Assembly (NCBI GenBank): GCA_016648135.1
Contig: JADDOH010023123.1
Span: 172,792 to 236,791 of the forward strand
Source: Agrypnia vestita
Taxonomy: Eukaryota > Arthropoda > Insecta > Trichoptera > Phryganeidae
Reading direction: 5' to 3'
Length of the DNA stretch: 64,000 nucleotides
Shown here: in pieces, positions 1-11,000 of the stretch
Position numbering within the stretch: the first letter of the stretch is position 1
Layout of the letters: each line of letters begins with the position of its first letter
Translations under genes and position numbers: made by a program
Notes under the pieces: generated by a model
Seen by the model: the letters and a program-made list of their open reading frames with translations, nothing else
What the model was told of the DNA's origin: nothing
Database searches by the model: none

Positions 1-372
1 GTAGACTCAAGACTGAACTGGTGAGAAATGAACAAATTAGAAGTGAATATTATGCTGGCTGAGCATGGTAAATAGAATAAAGAAAGGATCGCTGGTTTTG
101 TCGTATAGAACAAACGAGCAAGGAGTATGGTTAAGAAAATATATGAGGCGAGTGTTGAATGCAGCAGGAACAGAAGGCATCCGCGAAATATGTGGCATGG
201 TCAGATACAACAAATGTTGGAAGATGGCCCTGTTAAAAGCTTCAACAACTATAATAGAGCATGCATGAGAAGATTTACAAATATAGCTGAAGTAAAGGTG
301 GTGTGCCGAGATATGTTGCATTATATCCTATGTGCCTATCTCTGCAGAGAAACACCGATGCGTACGTCGTGA
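1..372 (+). pseudogene. 3' tail of a non-LTR retrotransposon (RTE-like) ORF2
   Basis: The reading frame at 127-372 encodes the C-terminal tail typical of insect LINE reverse transcriptases: a basic stretch, then W-H-G-Q-I, then R-A-C-M-R-R-F and V-C-R-D, ending in a degenerate L-Y-P-M-C-L-like stretch. The same order of words recurs at 32.4-32.7 kb and, more decayed, at 37.9-38.2 kb, which marks it as a dispersed repeat and not a host exon. It lies upstream of the exon at 474-646, so it is probably intronic in that gene. The 5' part is outside the window. The family name is an inference. Confidence 0.7.
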
Positions 373-473
373 CCTAGATTGGTGGTTGTGTATTTATGGG
401 GTGAAACGCCATACATTTATTAAAAACTTTTCCATATTGTATTTTCTTTAAGTAATTGTAATGTTTGTTTCAG

Positions 474-646
474 AATGCCTTTTACACCCTGAACTATTCT
501 TGCATCTGCAATCAGTTTTATTTGCCTGCAAAATGAATGACATTAAAGCTCTGATAACATTAAGTACAGAAATGAAGAATTTCTTGACCATTGAACAAAT
601 GGATCTCATGCAAGCTCTTATAGAAACATATGAATCTATGATGTAA
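474..646 (+). CDS. terminal coding exon of an unidentified gene
   Basis: A pyrimidine-rich tract ending in TTTGTTTCAG closes at 473. The following 173 bases stay open to a TAA at 644-646, giving about 57 residues that end in E-T-Y-E-S-M-M. The composition is that of a helical folded domain (repeated L, M, K, E; no low complexity), unlike the surrounding AT-rich DNA. The ATG at 461 lies inside the acceptor tract and is not a credible start, so I read this as a last exon entered after the first base of a codon, with the rest of the gene to the left of the window. I do not recognise the family. Alternatively it could be a chance open frame beside an AG. Confidence 0.5.
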
Positions 647-2088
647 ATGACTATGATTCAAACGTATGTCATTCTTTCCATTAAACTGTTTTGCACTTAT
701 AATTGTATGGCTAATTTCTTAAGAAATTATATTCAAATATTTGTATCAAAGTCAATCATTAAAAAACAATTTTCTACTGTGGATATTTATTCAATGTTCC
801 TTACCAACCTAAAACGGATTCATTTAAATACCATTTTAATAATGCCTGTTTTTGCCAAACTTGAATTCGTATTCTAACCTGAATTTGACGGATCATAACT
901 GCCATTATAATTAAGTAATGGTGGAAATCATTAATTGAAGACAAAGAGGCTGTAATTTGTACTTTTTTATTAGTTTAATAATACTAATCTTTAATCATTT
1001 TTTGTTTCTTCTCTTATTTGATAATGGAGTATTGTAATGAAAACTTAAATAATGTGGGCAAGAGTAACACTCATATCTTGTGCACTCTTAGTACAGCCTT
1101 AATATCTTAGTTATAACGAGTGTGCTGTCGCAGACAGTATGAAAACCCAGGGTTTCGTAGGGGATGGATTGCTGATTTTGCTTGATGTTGGAAGGATGCA
1201 AAATTAAGAACAGATATAATGGGACTCCAGCCGGAGCACGAAGTACCGCGCCCTACACTAACCACCGATCGACAGCTACAAGTCTACAGCTTGGCTAATT
1301 TCGGTATGTTGACCGATAGTGTGAGCACTTACAAACATATCTGTACCGTTGACACTACCGTATTGATCCTGCCGATTTCGAAAATGCCCCACGTTTCTCA
1401 AATCCTGTAGGGATTATGTGGCAAAACACCAAACAGTAAGCGTAATAACAGTAATGAGACATTCAACAAGAGAAGACGGATCGTAATCCAGAATTCAATG
1501 CCAGTAGGGATTTTTTACACATTGTGCGGTAAAAACCATAAAATTTCATTTTGTCAATTAGCACATTCTTACCTACTCTCAGGATATCTAAAATTGTTAC
1601 ACAGTATGCGATCCCCCTTATTCCCAGGATAACAAGGTAATTGCACTAGTAACATAAAACAAACAAAATCTATGTGCGAATTTTCAACCGTAACTAGAAT
1701 CCAGTAGCTGATCTCTTCCGTTTTCAAAATTAGTACGATAGCTGATCTCATTCCGTTTTCATTATTGAATAAAATGAAAACATTATTCCATTTACAGAAT
1801 TAGTATGATTTCAAATAGTACACATAAAAGTTTACATTTTAGATTGATTTCCCTATACACTTTTTATTATTACTTAGCGATTATTGTTGATTTTATTTTT
1901 ATTGATCACAATAAAGTGTCTAAAAACAGCAAAATTGCGCAGCATACGGCCGGTTAAGTTAGATCTACTCTGCTAAATTGCAGAAATGTGTTTAAAAAAA
2001 ATGTGTATAAGTATTCCAAGATATTTTTATGGATACCATAGGAGTCAGGAGTACTTAAATAAAACAACATGAAATTGGTTTACATTAT
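647..2088. other. 3' flank and intergenic DNA, no gene recognised
   Basis: AT-rich sequence after the exon at 474-646. Short open frames (for example 1219-1410) show no family resemblance. Around 1130-1500 the composition is somewhat more GC-rich, which may mark an old repeat, but I cannot assign it. Confidence 0.4.
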
Positions 2089-2094
2089 TTTATT
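2089..2094 (-). promoter_or_regulatory. polyadenylation signal AATAAA of RpS26
   Basis: The plus strand reads TTTATT, so the minus strand has a canonical AATAAA about 30 nt beyond the RpS26 stop codon. A very short 3' UTR is normal for ribosomal protein genes. Confidence 0.7.
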
Positions 2095-2121
2095 GAGAAT
2101 AATATAAGAGGAATAAACTGT

Positions 2122-5100
2122 TCACTTCCTGGGCCTGTTCTGGTTGTTGCGGTTATCCCTGGGGAAGGACCGCTGGGGTGGGGTCCTGATGCGACGATCT
2201 TTCTTGGACCTGTTCCTCACCACCTTGCTGTGGATTGCGCAGGACACGCAGTAGTGGAGCTTCGCGTAGAGCTTGGGCAGCTGGTAGTTGCCTAAAGAGA
2301 GAGAAAAGTGCAGAATTTTATAAATAAAAATGGTGCTTTTTGCAAAAGAAAAAGCTGTTTTTGCCTGCACCCAATGGCGTGCAGTGAGTACATAGAAAAA
2401 TGACTTTTACATAAGCGTATATTTTGTAAAAAAAAAATCAAAATAATACAATATTACTATCACAATTATTATTACAATATTATATTCATATTTATAATCG
2501 TTATTACTCAGATTTGAATATATCATAAAGTAATATTGTGTCAGATAAATATTAATTTATGATTTTTTTTCAAAACATATGTTAACGTGAAAGCCATGAT
2601 TCTAATGTATTTTATAAGTTATGATCAAACTTATTAAAGTTACATTTTCCACAATAATAATCCGAAATTAAAATAGGATCTCGACTTTTTCTCTCTCTCT
2701 CCGTTTGATTTGTGATGTGATGTCATACAAATAACTATTTTGGTTACCAGGGCTAGCCAACTTTAAGTAAATCGAGAGTTAAAAAAACCATCAACCCGAA
2801 GGCCATCCCTAGAACAATTCATTCAGTAAAGATGTTAACATATTTTATGTCATACTTAAAGCTGAATCAAGCACATTTTATAAAGAATGGACTATTCTAA
2901 TACACTAAGCTCAAGTGGAGGTGAGGGCATCACTATTTCTTTCAAAATTGAAGAGGTTGAAAAAACATGCAGGCGTGTACGTGTCTTAGGCCCAGTTGTT
3001 TCAAGTTGAATTAAAATAAAAGTTTGTTTAAAGCATACATTTTTTGGAAAGGGATCGTTTTATTGGTGGAGAATGAAAAAATCTATGCTTCAAACGAACT
3101 TTTATTTTAATCCAACTCGATGCAACCGGCCCTTAGACAATTTGGTTTATACATTCACAATTTTAAATGATTTTTTTTGTTTCTAAAATATTGATTAAGA
3201 CACTTGAAACTAGAGCAGAGTTGATAGTGATGTTATTTGTTGATGATTGGGAAACTGATTTTTTGCAATTCGACATAGTATACATTTGAATATACGATAC
3301 TGGAGAGAATCAAACCAATTCACCCTGGGAAAGAAAAAACGAAAAAATATTTACAAACGCTGTAGATGTGTTCAAATTTCCAGCGTAGAACAGACATAGC
3401 ATAAATAATGGTAAATTTATGTCTTGCCAAAGGTAGTCAGCCATTAGAAGAAATATTCAAAACTATAGCCCTCCAAGTGACCAAGAGTGTTGAGATGGTA
3501 AATGGTGATATTCCTGAGGTAAATATTGATTGAAAAAACAAGATTGATATAGTAGAAACCTGTATACGTAATGACCAAAATGATAAAAATGTCTTAAATT
3601 TTTTTTATGTGTTCAGAGCCATGTACCACTGCATCAGGAATGAACAAGTTAGAACAAATAATGGTTGATCAGGCATAAATACATCTTGGCAGTTAAAACA
3701 TAAAATAAAGATTTAAGATGCAAATGTACAAGATGCGGCCGAAAGAACTCCCCAATTTAGGAAGCTGACCTTTCAAAATACGGATCTTTTTACCCTACCC
3801 TATAGAAAGCAGCACGAAGGAAGGTCCAGTTAGGACCCAAATTAATTGATCAGTGTGCCCAAGAGATGAGGGATGCTAAACATTTGGATAGATTTGAGTT
3901 ATATCCAACCTCATTTAAGGTGCAATTCGGTGGATTATTGACATTTTTTATTTGTGGATTTTATTTTAAAAATCCACAAAATAAGTGGTTAGGCTTTCCA
4001 GAATATTTTGATAAGCTACAAATTTGAAGCCGTTATATTTGGCTAATTTTAATAAATAATCTAAGTACATAACCAGCAATGAATACCTTCTAAATCACCA
4101 TCCCATAGGGTAAAATAAAGGAATAATAATACGCCATAGAATTAATCCTATTAAAATAAAAATATTATATTATGGTTTGTTTAATGTTCAGGCTTGTGTT
4201 AAAGGAAGGACTGAAGTTGAGCATTGAACAAGGTGTAGTTTGATGTGTTATGTGCGCAGAGTACAATGACCAATCAATATATAGCGACCTTTACAGCCAA
4301 ATCATTAACACTAGGTTTACGGCACCGACGGATTTCCGATTTGCTTTGTAAATTTTACTAAACAGGTAGAAATTTTTTATGATTTTTTTAAATGAGTTTT
4401 TATAATGGATCAGTGCAAATATATTTACTGTTTTTTTTTAATTCAGAAACCTATTATTTTTGAAAATCTTGTTGCTTTATACCTATCTCTACGGACACCC
4501 GTCAAATTTACGGATTTGGTAGTTTAAAGAATATCCCTTTTGAATTCGTCCCATTTGTGAAATTATTACTTTTGAAATAACATAATCATATTTCTACAAT
4601 TTGTGTAAAGCGATGAACAAAGAATGTCATCGATATTTAGAAAATTTTGATTCAAACACAAATTATAAGTACCTATGCGCTGCGTAACACATTATGATTT
4701 ATGGGTTTAAAAAAAAAAAGGTCTCTTCGAGGGTTGATTTCTAGCCATGTTGACCATATATCTTCAGTTTTAGAATTGTAGCCTGTGTATGAAGACGTGT
4801 ATCAAGTTTTAAAATTTTAGCAATACGTATATATATTTGGAAAGAAAAAATCTTTTTATTGTTAGAATTTTTTTCGATAATATTATTTTCTAATATTTAC
4901 TAATTACTTTTGCAATAATATTTATTTTATCTTCACCCATTTTTAGCAACCATGAGTGAATCAAGAAAGTATTTGAAATTATTGAAAGAAATTTCTAACA
5001 TCAATGAAGAAAATTCCGGTACTAGTTCTGAAGAAAGAGCATTTGAAAGTGAAAGTGAACATGAATCCGAGACTTCCGAATCCATCGACGGTGAAATGGC

Positions 5101-7478
5101 AGAAGAGTTATCAGAAGAAGAAAACATTCCAGGTCTTGGTAAAAAAAAGAATGCGCATTTCCTCAAGCACTGACTCCGAGAAAGAGTCATCCACGTCCAA
5201 AAGCAATACAACAGTACTTGCTGCCGATGGAACACAATGGATAGGCTTTGAAGCAAGCATTCACCCAATATTCAAAGGTGTCGCAGGACCTACTGGATAC
5301 TCCAAAAGAAATGTGATGTCGGGTCATGTACGAACTGCCTTCGAACTAATAATTGATATGCGCATTTTAGAACATATCAAAGACTGCACAGAAATAGAAG
5401 CGTGTCATGTGCTGAATAAGAATTGAACCATTTCAATTGAATAATTGAGGACTTCAGTTAAATAAAACATTTAATACAAACAAAACGAAGTACTTATGTG
5501 CATTCGTCAATTTGACGGGTGCTGTAGAGATAGGTATATCAAAAATGCCCGTAAACCTAGTGTTAAAGCAAGAGATCAATGTACTTGCACTACTATTAAT
5601 GTGTTTACAAGTTACAAGCGACTTGGATCTTTTCAATCATCAATCTATGAATTTAAAACTCTTGAATATTCACCTCAGTCATAAACCTTTTTTTCCCCTC
5701 TTTAATCCATCTTCTTTCTTTTGAACAGGTTTCGTATATGTAGTTTTTATCTTGTATAGCTCTTTAATTCACATCTTTTCTTTTGTCCAGACCTCGTGTA
5801 TATATATATATATGCAGATGTATTGATAAGATATCTTTATGCTATACATACATCTTTTGCACTTCTTTTTATTCTTATCTCTCCTCCTTTTTGCTAAGTA
5901 GATTTGTCCTTTCCTATCCATTCCTTATTCCCCTTTTACCTTTAATTCTTTGACTCTCATAGTTTGTCCGTAACTTAAAACTTTCACTTTTTTGTATAAC
6001 TCAAATTATTGTTGCTTAATTCTTTATAACCTTTAATTCTTTGGCTCTCATAGTTTGTCCATAACTTAAAACATTCACTTTTTTTTTATAATTCAAGTTA
6101 TTGTTGCTATGTTAATAACGTGTTAATTCTGTGGAAATTTGTAAGATGGTAAACTGTTCAATAATCATGTGTAATCTGATTTTATATATATACTGTTAGT
6201 TTCCCATTAATAAAAAAAAAAAGTTTACAAACAAGTTACAATTTCAATAGGACACGGCAGAAACAATTATTGAAATAATTGGTACCAAAAGGATATTGGA
6301 TTTGAGGAAGCCAACTATGGACACTTTGTTGCTGGTTTTCTCATTATAATACAGATTAACCTGTTCCTGGCTAGTGTGAATACATGATGGAGCGCGTCCT
6401 GAATACACGACTTGGGCACGGAACAGGTTAAAATAATATTTATATCAGAAAAACACTTCAATACTGAACATATCCACATAATTAAAATTCATAGGAAAAT
6501 GTCTTCAATGCAATGTATCAACTTTTTTTTAAATTTCTCTAGAGTCAAAGGTCAAATCACTCATTCCTTAGAAATTTGAGAAAAGTACGAAATCAATAGC
6601 GACACGTCAAATACAGACCGAACTGTCTTTGGTTAGTCCAAGCATTAGCCTTAGCATACAGTTGTATGGTAAGGCTAATGTTTGGACTAACAAAAGACAC
6701 TCACCTGGCGACCAAGGGGACTGGGGTTTTGAGTTAAAAGCCCTAGAAACTGCCACGTTAGGCATATTCTTCAAAGCAAAAGCATTTATCGTAGTTTTAA
6801 AAACAGTAAAAATATTCAGTGCACTTATTTAAAAAAATAAAAACACCAATTTTGTAATTTCAATTGAACATATTTCCACATAGTAGAACTATCAACGTGA
6901 AAATTTTAGTTTAATGTACAGATTGAAAAAACATGCGACGACTGATCACTATGAACATTTGAGAATGAAAAGCCTATAGACATCAATCACCGAGATTACT
7001 TACTATCAATGGAAGCTTCCATGATATCCCTGACAGCAGCAGCTTCTACGATGTTCCTGATGACGAACTTTTTAATGGCCTTATCCTTGGGCACACACCG
7101 GGCGCAGTTCGTGCAGCGGACGGGCTCGACATGGCCACGACCGTTCTTGGAACGTCCGGCGTTTCGTCGTTTGCAAGTCTAAAAAAAATCAATACAAACA
7201 TTAATTAGATCCCGTTCAAGAGAATAATATGGTGTAAAAACGTATTATGTACATTGAAAGCCGTAATTCACTGGAAACACTCATTTTGGGGTTATAGCCA
7301 CATGGCTGATTTGACAGCATCCCTACAGATAGTACAATAACGTGGGATCAAGCTAAATTAAATATAAATATGTTAAATAAGATGTTAAGTAGCTTTGAGA
7401 AATACACCAATATGAAAAAACAGAACATTGGTAGAAAAATAATTGAAAAAATCGGGAATGAGAGAAAATACACACCAT
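2122..7478 (-). CDS. RpS26: 40S ribosomal protein S26
   Basis: Component of the small ribosomal subunit near the mRNA exit channel. The CDS joins three exons on the minus strand: 7476-7478 (only the ATG), 7004-7178 and 2122-2291, giving 115 residues, exactly the family length. Splice signals read ATG|GTGTGT, TTTTTTTAG|ACT, GATA|GTAAGT and CTCTTTAG|GC. The eS26 hallmarks are present: a basic N-terminus, the zinc-binding pairs C23-x2-C26 and C74-x2-C77, the words C-T-N-C-A-R-C and [11 protein letters not shown], and a basic tail. Human RPS26 also splits immediately after its ATG, which supports this start. The intron between exons 2 and 3 is about 4.7 kb and holds a Tourist-like MITE, a foldback repeat and a deleted piggyBac. 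The gene is divergent from ZFAND4, with 594 bp between the two start codons. The pyrimidine-rich stretch about 30 nt upstream of the ATG (minus strand of roughly 7500-7515) could be the 5' TOP tract; that is inference. Confidence 0.95.
2375..2605. repeat. foldback repeat, copy 1 (RpS26 intron)
   Basis: Begins GGCGTGCAGTGAG, followed by ATGACTTTTACATAAG; the far end is a diverged inverted version containing AAAGCCATGATTCT. The same words, in the same order, occur at 13463-13672, so this is a small AT-rich inverted-repeat element. The class is unknown. Confidence 0.55.
2989..3132. mobile_element. Tourist-like foldback MITE, copy 1
   Basis: A 144-bp hairpin element whose two halves are near-complementary: it begins GGCCCAGTTGTTTCAAG and ends with the inverted form in GCAACCGGCCC. 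It is flanked by TTA on both sides. Three more copies are at 11760-11902, 22588-22732 and 56372-56516. A TTA/TAA target duplication with a full-length hairpin fits PIF/Harbinger-derived Tourist MITEs; the superfamily is inference. Confidence 0.75.
3133..4304. other. RpS26 intron, no further feature recognised
   Basis: AT-rich intronic sequence between the MITE and the piggyBac element. A slightly richer patch near 3770-3960 gives short open words but matches no family I know. Confidence 0.4.
4309..5562 (+). mobile_element. internally deleted piggyBac element
   Basis: Flanked by TTAA at 4305-4308 and 5563-5566, the piggyBac target. The terminal inverted repeats read CACTAGGTTTACGG at the left and its complement CCGTAAACCTAGTG at the right. 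Subterminal inverted repeats are also visible: ACCTATCTCTACGG near 4483 and its inverted partner near 5525. At 1254 bp the element is about half the usual length; only the N-terminal part of the transposase remains. It sits in an RpS26 intron. Confidence 0.9.
4952..5426 (+). pseudogene. piggyBac transposase N-terminus, frameshifted and truncated
   Basis: The ATG at 4952 opens an acidic, serine/glutamate-rich N-terminal region typical of piggyBac transposases. The frame breaks at the A-run near 5139-5147 and continues in the next frame to 5426. That second part carries the conserved start of the catalytic fold: G-P-T-G-Y-S-K-R-N, then an A-F-E-L-I-I-D helix, then E-H-I-K-D-C-T-E. It stops just after V-L-N-K-N, so the catalytic aspartates are missing. 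The copy cannot make an active enzyme. Confidence 0.85.
5939..6108. repeat. imperfect tandem duplication, about 78 bp unit
   Basis: The unit at 5939-6016 recurs at 6030-6108 with a few changes. Both contain CTCATAGTTTGTCC and end in ATTGTTGCT. Intronic in RpS26. Confidence 0.8.
6632..6691. repeat. hairpin with 22-bp arms
   Basis: Left arm 6632-6653 (GTTAGTCCAAGCATTAGCCT...) and right arm 6670-6691 (...GGCTAATGTTTGGACTAAC) are inverted complements with about one mismatch, around a 16-base loop. It abuts a SINE-like head on its right. Confidence 0.75.
6686..6765 (+). repeat. tRNA-derived SINE head, fragment
   Basis: The order GACACTCACCTGGCGACC then GGGTTTTGAG parallels the A-box to B-box part of the better copy at 11165-11350 (GACACTCGCCTCGTGATCC then GGTTCGAACC). 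Degenerate and short. Confidence 0.4.
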
Positions 7479-8072
7479 TTTACTTGACCAAAAATTCTAG
7501 AGAACGGAAATAGACTTGTCAGCTTGGTTTCTTCACAAAATATCATGAAATATCACTAGACGGCGCTAGTCGTGTTCCGTCGAATGAATCGTCTATGGTG
7601 CAATAACCATGAGATAAAACAGATTTCTTTACAAAATTGTTAAATTGGTGCACACATTGCGGTATCTCTTTCTATTGTCCGTGATAACATTCGTTAAATA
7701 AGGACGGCGAGATTTTGTGTGATGTTTGGTTGCATATGCAAAATCAAGATTTATATATGGGTTCCCCAGTCTATTTGAAATTGTCTTCCAGATCCCAGTC
7801 AATCTAATTATTTTTTAATTGAAAATATATTCTTGTGTTCTTCTTTCTGTAATCAGTGCAAATCAACCTCTGTGAGCTCCACGCATTCTTTCTTTTTTGT
7901 CATATATCTGTTTTTGAAACGTCCTTAAATCGCATAGTGTTGTTAACAATTATACATTAAAGTGATCTGTGTACTATACCCACCCATATTGCGATGGCAT
8001 CAACTTGTGCGGATAAGTGTTCATAACGTGTGTTTAATAGTAATGTTATCAGTTTTCGACAAATAAAGTGAA
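7479..8072. promoter_or_regulatory. divergent promoter interval, RpS26 / ZFAND4
   Basis: 594 bp separate the RpS26 ATG (minus) from the ZFAND4 ATG (plus), so both promoters and 5' UTRs must lie here unless ZFAND4 has an untranslated exon elsewhere. I see no convincing TATA box for either gene. Confidence 0.5.
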
Positions 8073-11000
8073 ATGTCACAACATGGCTACCCGGAAAGAT
8101 TGTCTGGCAGGTCAAAAGCATTGCAGGAGGACGGTTTATGTCAGCCAACAATCGAGGTTCTGGTGGAATCTCTCACGGGGTCTGCATTTCAAATGACTGT
8201 GTCACCACACGATACTATTTACGTCATTAAAACCAAGATCTTCCGAGTAGAAGGTATGATGTAATATATCACCGCTGAAGAGGAATTATACTTTTTTGAT
8301 GTTTCTAGGTTTGACAGATTTTTTAATGCCTTTCCAGGAATACCCATGTCACAGCAGCATCTGTTATATAACTTCAAGGAATTGGACGATTCTGCTAGTT
8401 TGAGCGACTATTCAATCAAAGATGGATGCACCCTGAAGCTGGTGCTGTCCATCAGAGGTGGTCCAATATCCACAAGACGTCTCCCCTTACCTTCCGTGGA
8501 TGACATTCAGTGGAGAGATATCCGGGACTTTGTAGAAAATAATAGGTTCGCTCTCAATTTAACACATTGCATTTGTTTTACCAAGGTATGATGGCTATTC
8601 ACTCAATATTTACTTATTGTTTTATACCACCATTACCTCACCCCGACCTTGTAGAAATCTGTTGTTGTTTGGGTTTCACCTTTAGATTTCTGTGTTTGTG
8701 ACTTAAATCTTTCTAATTCTGAGCTATTTTATTTACATTATTAATATCTTTTCATTTTTTTTTAATGCATTGATTCATTTGTTACTTCTAAACCACGAAT
8801 AAAGAATTTCCCGAATAATATTTTCCTTAAATGGTAATATTGACTCATTGATCAATAAGCTGGCTTAATAAAATATGCGGTAAAATATCACATACAAATG
8901 TTATTAATTATTATATTATTTGCAACCTAATGGTTGTTTGATCAGTAGTCGTCATCTTCATCACTGTTGGCTCTACAACCCCTGGTGGGTCCTGGCCTCT
9001 TCAAGAGTCTGTCATATATTTTTTTGATCAGTAGTATAGACAAAAAAATTAAAAAACATTAAATTTTTTCCAAAACAAATTTTTGATTGATTTGAATATG
9101 TGCTTTTATGGTATATGCTTTTTTCTTAGTTTTTACTTTTACTACCGATTAAACAATTAGCCCTTAATGTCTTAAAATATAGAACTGCAGTTGTTAATAA
9201 TACTTAGTACTCATACTTATTGATTAAATGATATAAGATACTAGGTGAAATTTTAAATACTAATTCTTCCTTTGGTGAAATGTTACTAATTGTTTGGATG
9301 TTTGGGATTCTTTAATTATTTGGATGATCTTTCGTGTTTGGATGGGAATATTTGGCAGACCCAAATAAAACTATCAAATAAGATTGAATAGTTATAACAT
9401 CTTTGTTTTACACATAGATTCACTGATTCATAGATTTTATGGCTCATTTGTTTAAATATTGGACACATCTCCCTCTGAATTTATTGTGTTGATCTTATGA
9501 AAAATTCATTCCATTTGGCTTTGTAAATTAACAACATTAATATGCATCTCCCTTTTGTTAAATTTTACAGAGGAAACGTAATAAAATCAACATTTGTTTT
9601 TCAATTTAAATAAATTTGAGTTTGAGTTTCGTCATTGATTCTTTATTTTTAAAATAAAGTTTAAGCTATGCATTGTATCTTATGTTGATGATTATAAATA
9701 TGTTGGAATTCGTTTGTACTCTTGCTGCAGTTATAAAGAGACCCCATATATCCCTGGCACAGCAGCATTATTGAAATAAAAATAGAACAGTTGAGTGAAA
9801 TTGTTTTAAAATTATTTTGAACAAGTGTCTTCAGTAAGATGGCCACTTCTTCCAACAATGATTTACAAATAAGAAAACACATATATTATTAAATATGCAA
9901 CCTCTTTGTGGATTATGTTTGTAACATAATAATTGTAAATAAGTGATTATCAGATCATTTAGATGATGTTTCTGCCCTGCTGTTTTTAATTTTATTTGCA
10001 TCCATCCTTTGATATCATTAAATCTAATTAGTTTCTTTGATGAGAAGTGAATGACAGTGGCATAATTCCCGCTGTTCGGTTAGAAATATGCATAGGCAGG
10101 ACTATTACTATTAGTTTGCGGTTTATTATTTGGAATTGGAATAAATACTTACATAAATGGTTCCACTGTTTGGAAACAGTTTGGAATTAAAAAAAAAACT
10201 GTTTTATATTTGATTAAAGCTAGCATAGCTAATAATAAAGTTAATATGTTATAAATTTCATTAATTAATATATGTTTTTAGGTTAACATGAAAAAATACA
10301 TGTTGATTTCTATACTTTGTGTGTTAGGTTGACCATTAATACTGAGTAATTAATCATATGTACCCATATCAGGAGAAGCTAAAGGCCATTCAGAGTTACA
10401 AGTTCAAGTTGCACATTAGGTATAAGTCAGTAATTATTTGGTATTTTTTGTTTAGACGTGGAGTATGTTTTCTGTCACCTTAAAATGTGGGTATAATTGT
10501 TTTAAAGCACCAAACTGAATCTCTTTTTACTCACTTTCTTTTAACTCGTAGCGTCTGCTTGCTTGCCTGACGAAAAAACTTTGGATCGATTTTTAATCCT
10601 TTTCCCGTGATCAGGCAGACTTGTGGCGACGATCAAAATGATCCATCAAATTTTCGTTAAAAAAAGTTAATAATTATAGTATAATTTTGAATTTTTAGAA
10701 ATTTTAATGGTTTTTTCATACAACTTAGTAAGTTGTATGGAGATTCCGACGCATCTGGTAGACAATAAACCTGATTATAGTATAATTTTGGATTCTTGTA
10801 AATTTTTTATTACTCCCTTTCGTAACGTCGCCCAACCGAAGCTCAACTCAGGTTAAGCGCCAAACCAGTTTCCACTAGTAAATGAGAAAGGGAGTATAAT
10901 AAAAACTTGGTTTTTATGGGTTAGTTTTTTACCTTTGTGTTAGTATGCTGGCCTCGTCAACACGATGTAACGTTATAAATTTGTTTATTTTTATATCGCC

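Noticed and set aside
4933..5268. Minus-strand frame of 111 residues
   Set aside because: Antisense to the serine/glutamate-rich piggyBac N-terminus; its leucine/serine richness is the mirror of that composition.
8941..9005. Extra ZFAND4 exon
   Set aside because: Coding-like only on the opposite strand and shared with a LINE tail at 31.7 kb; exons 2 and 3 join in phase without it.
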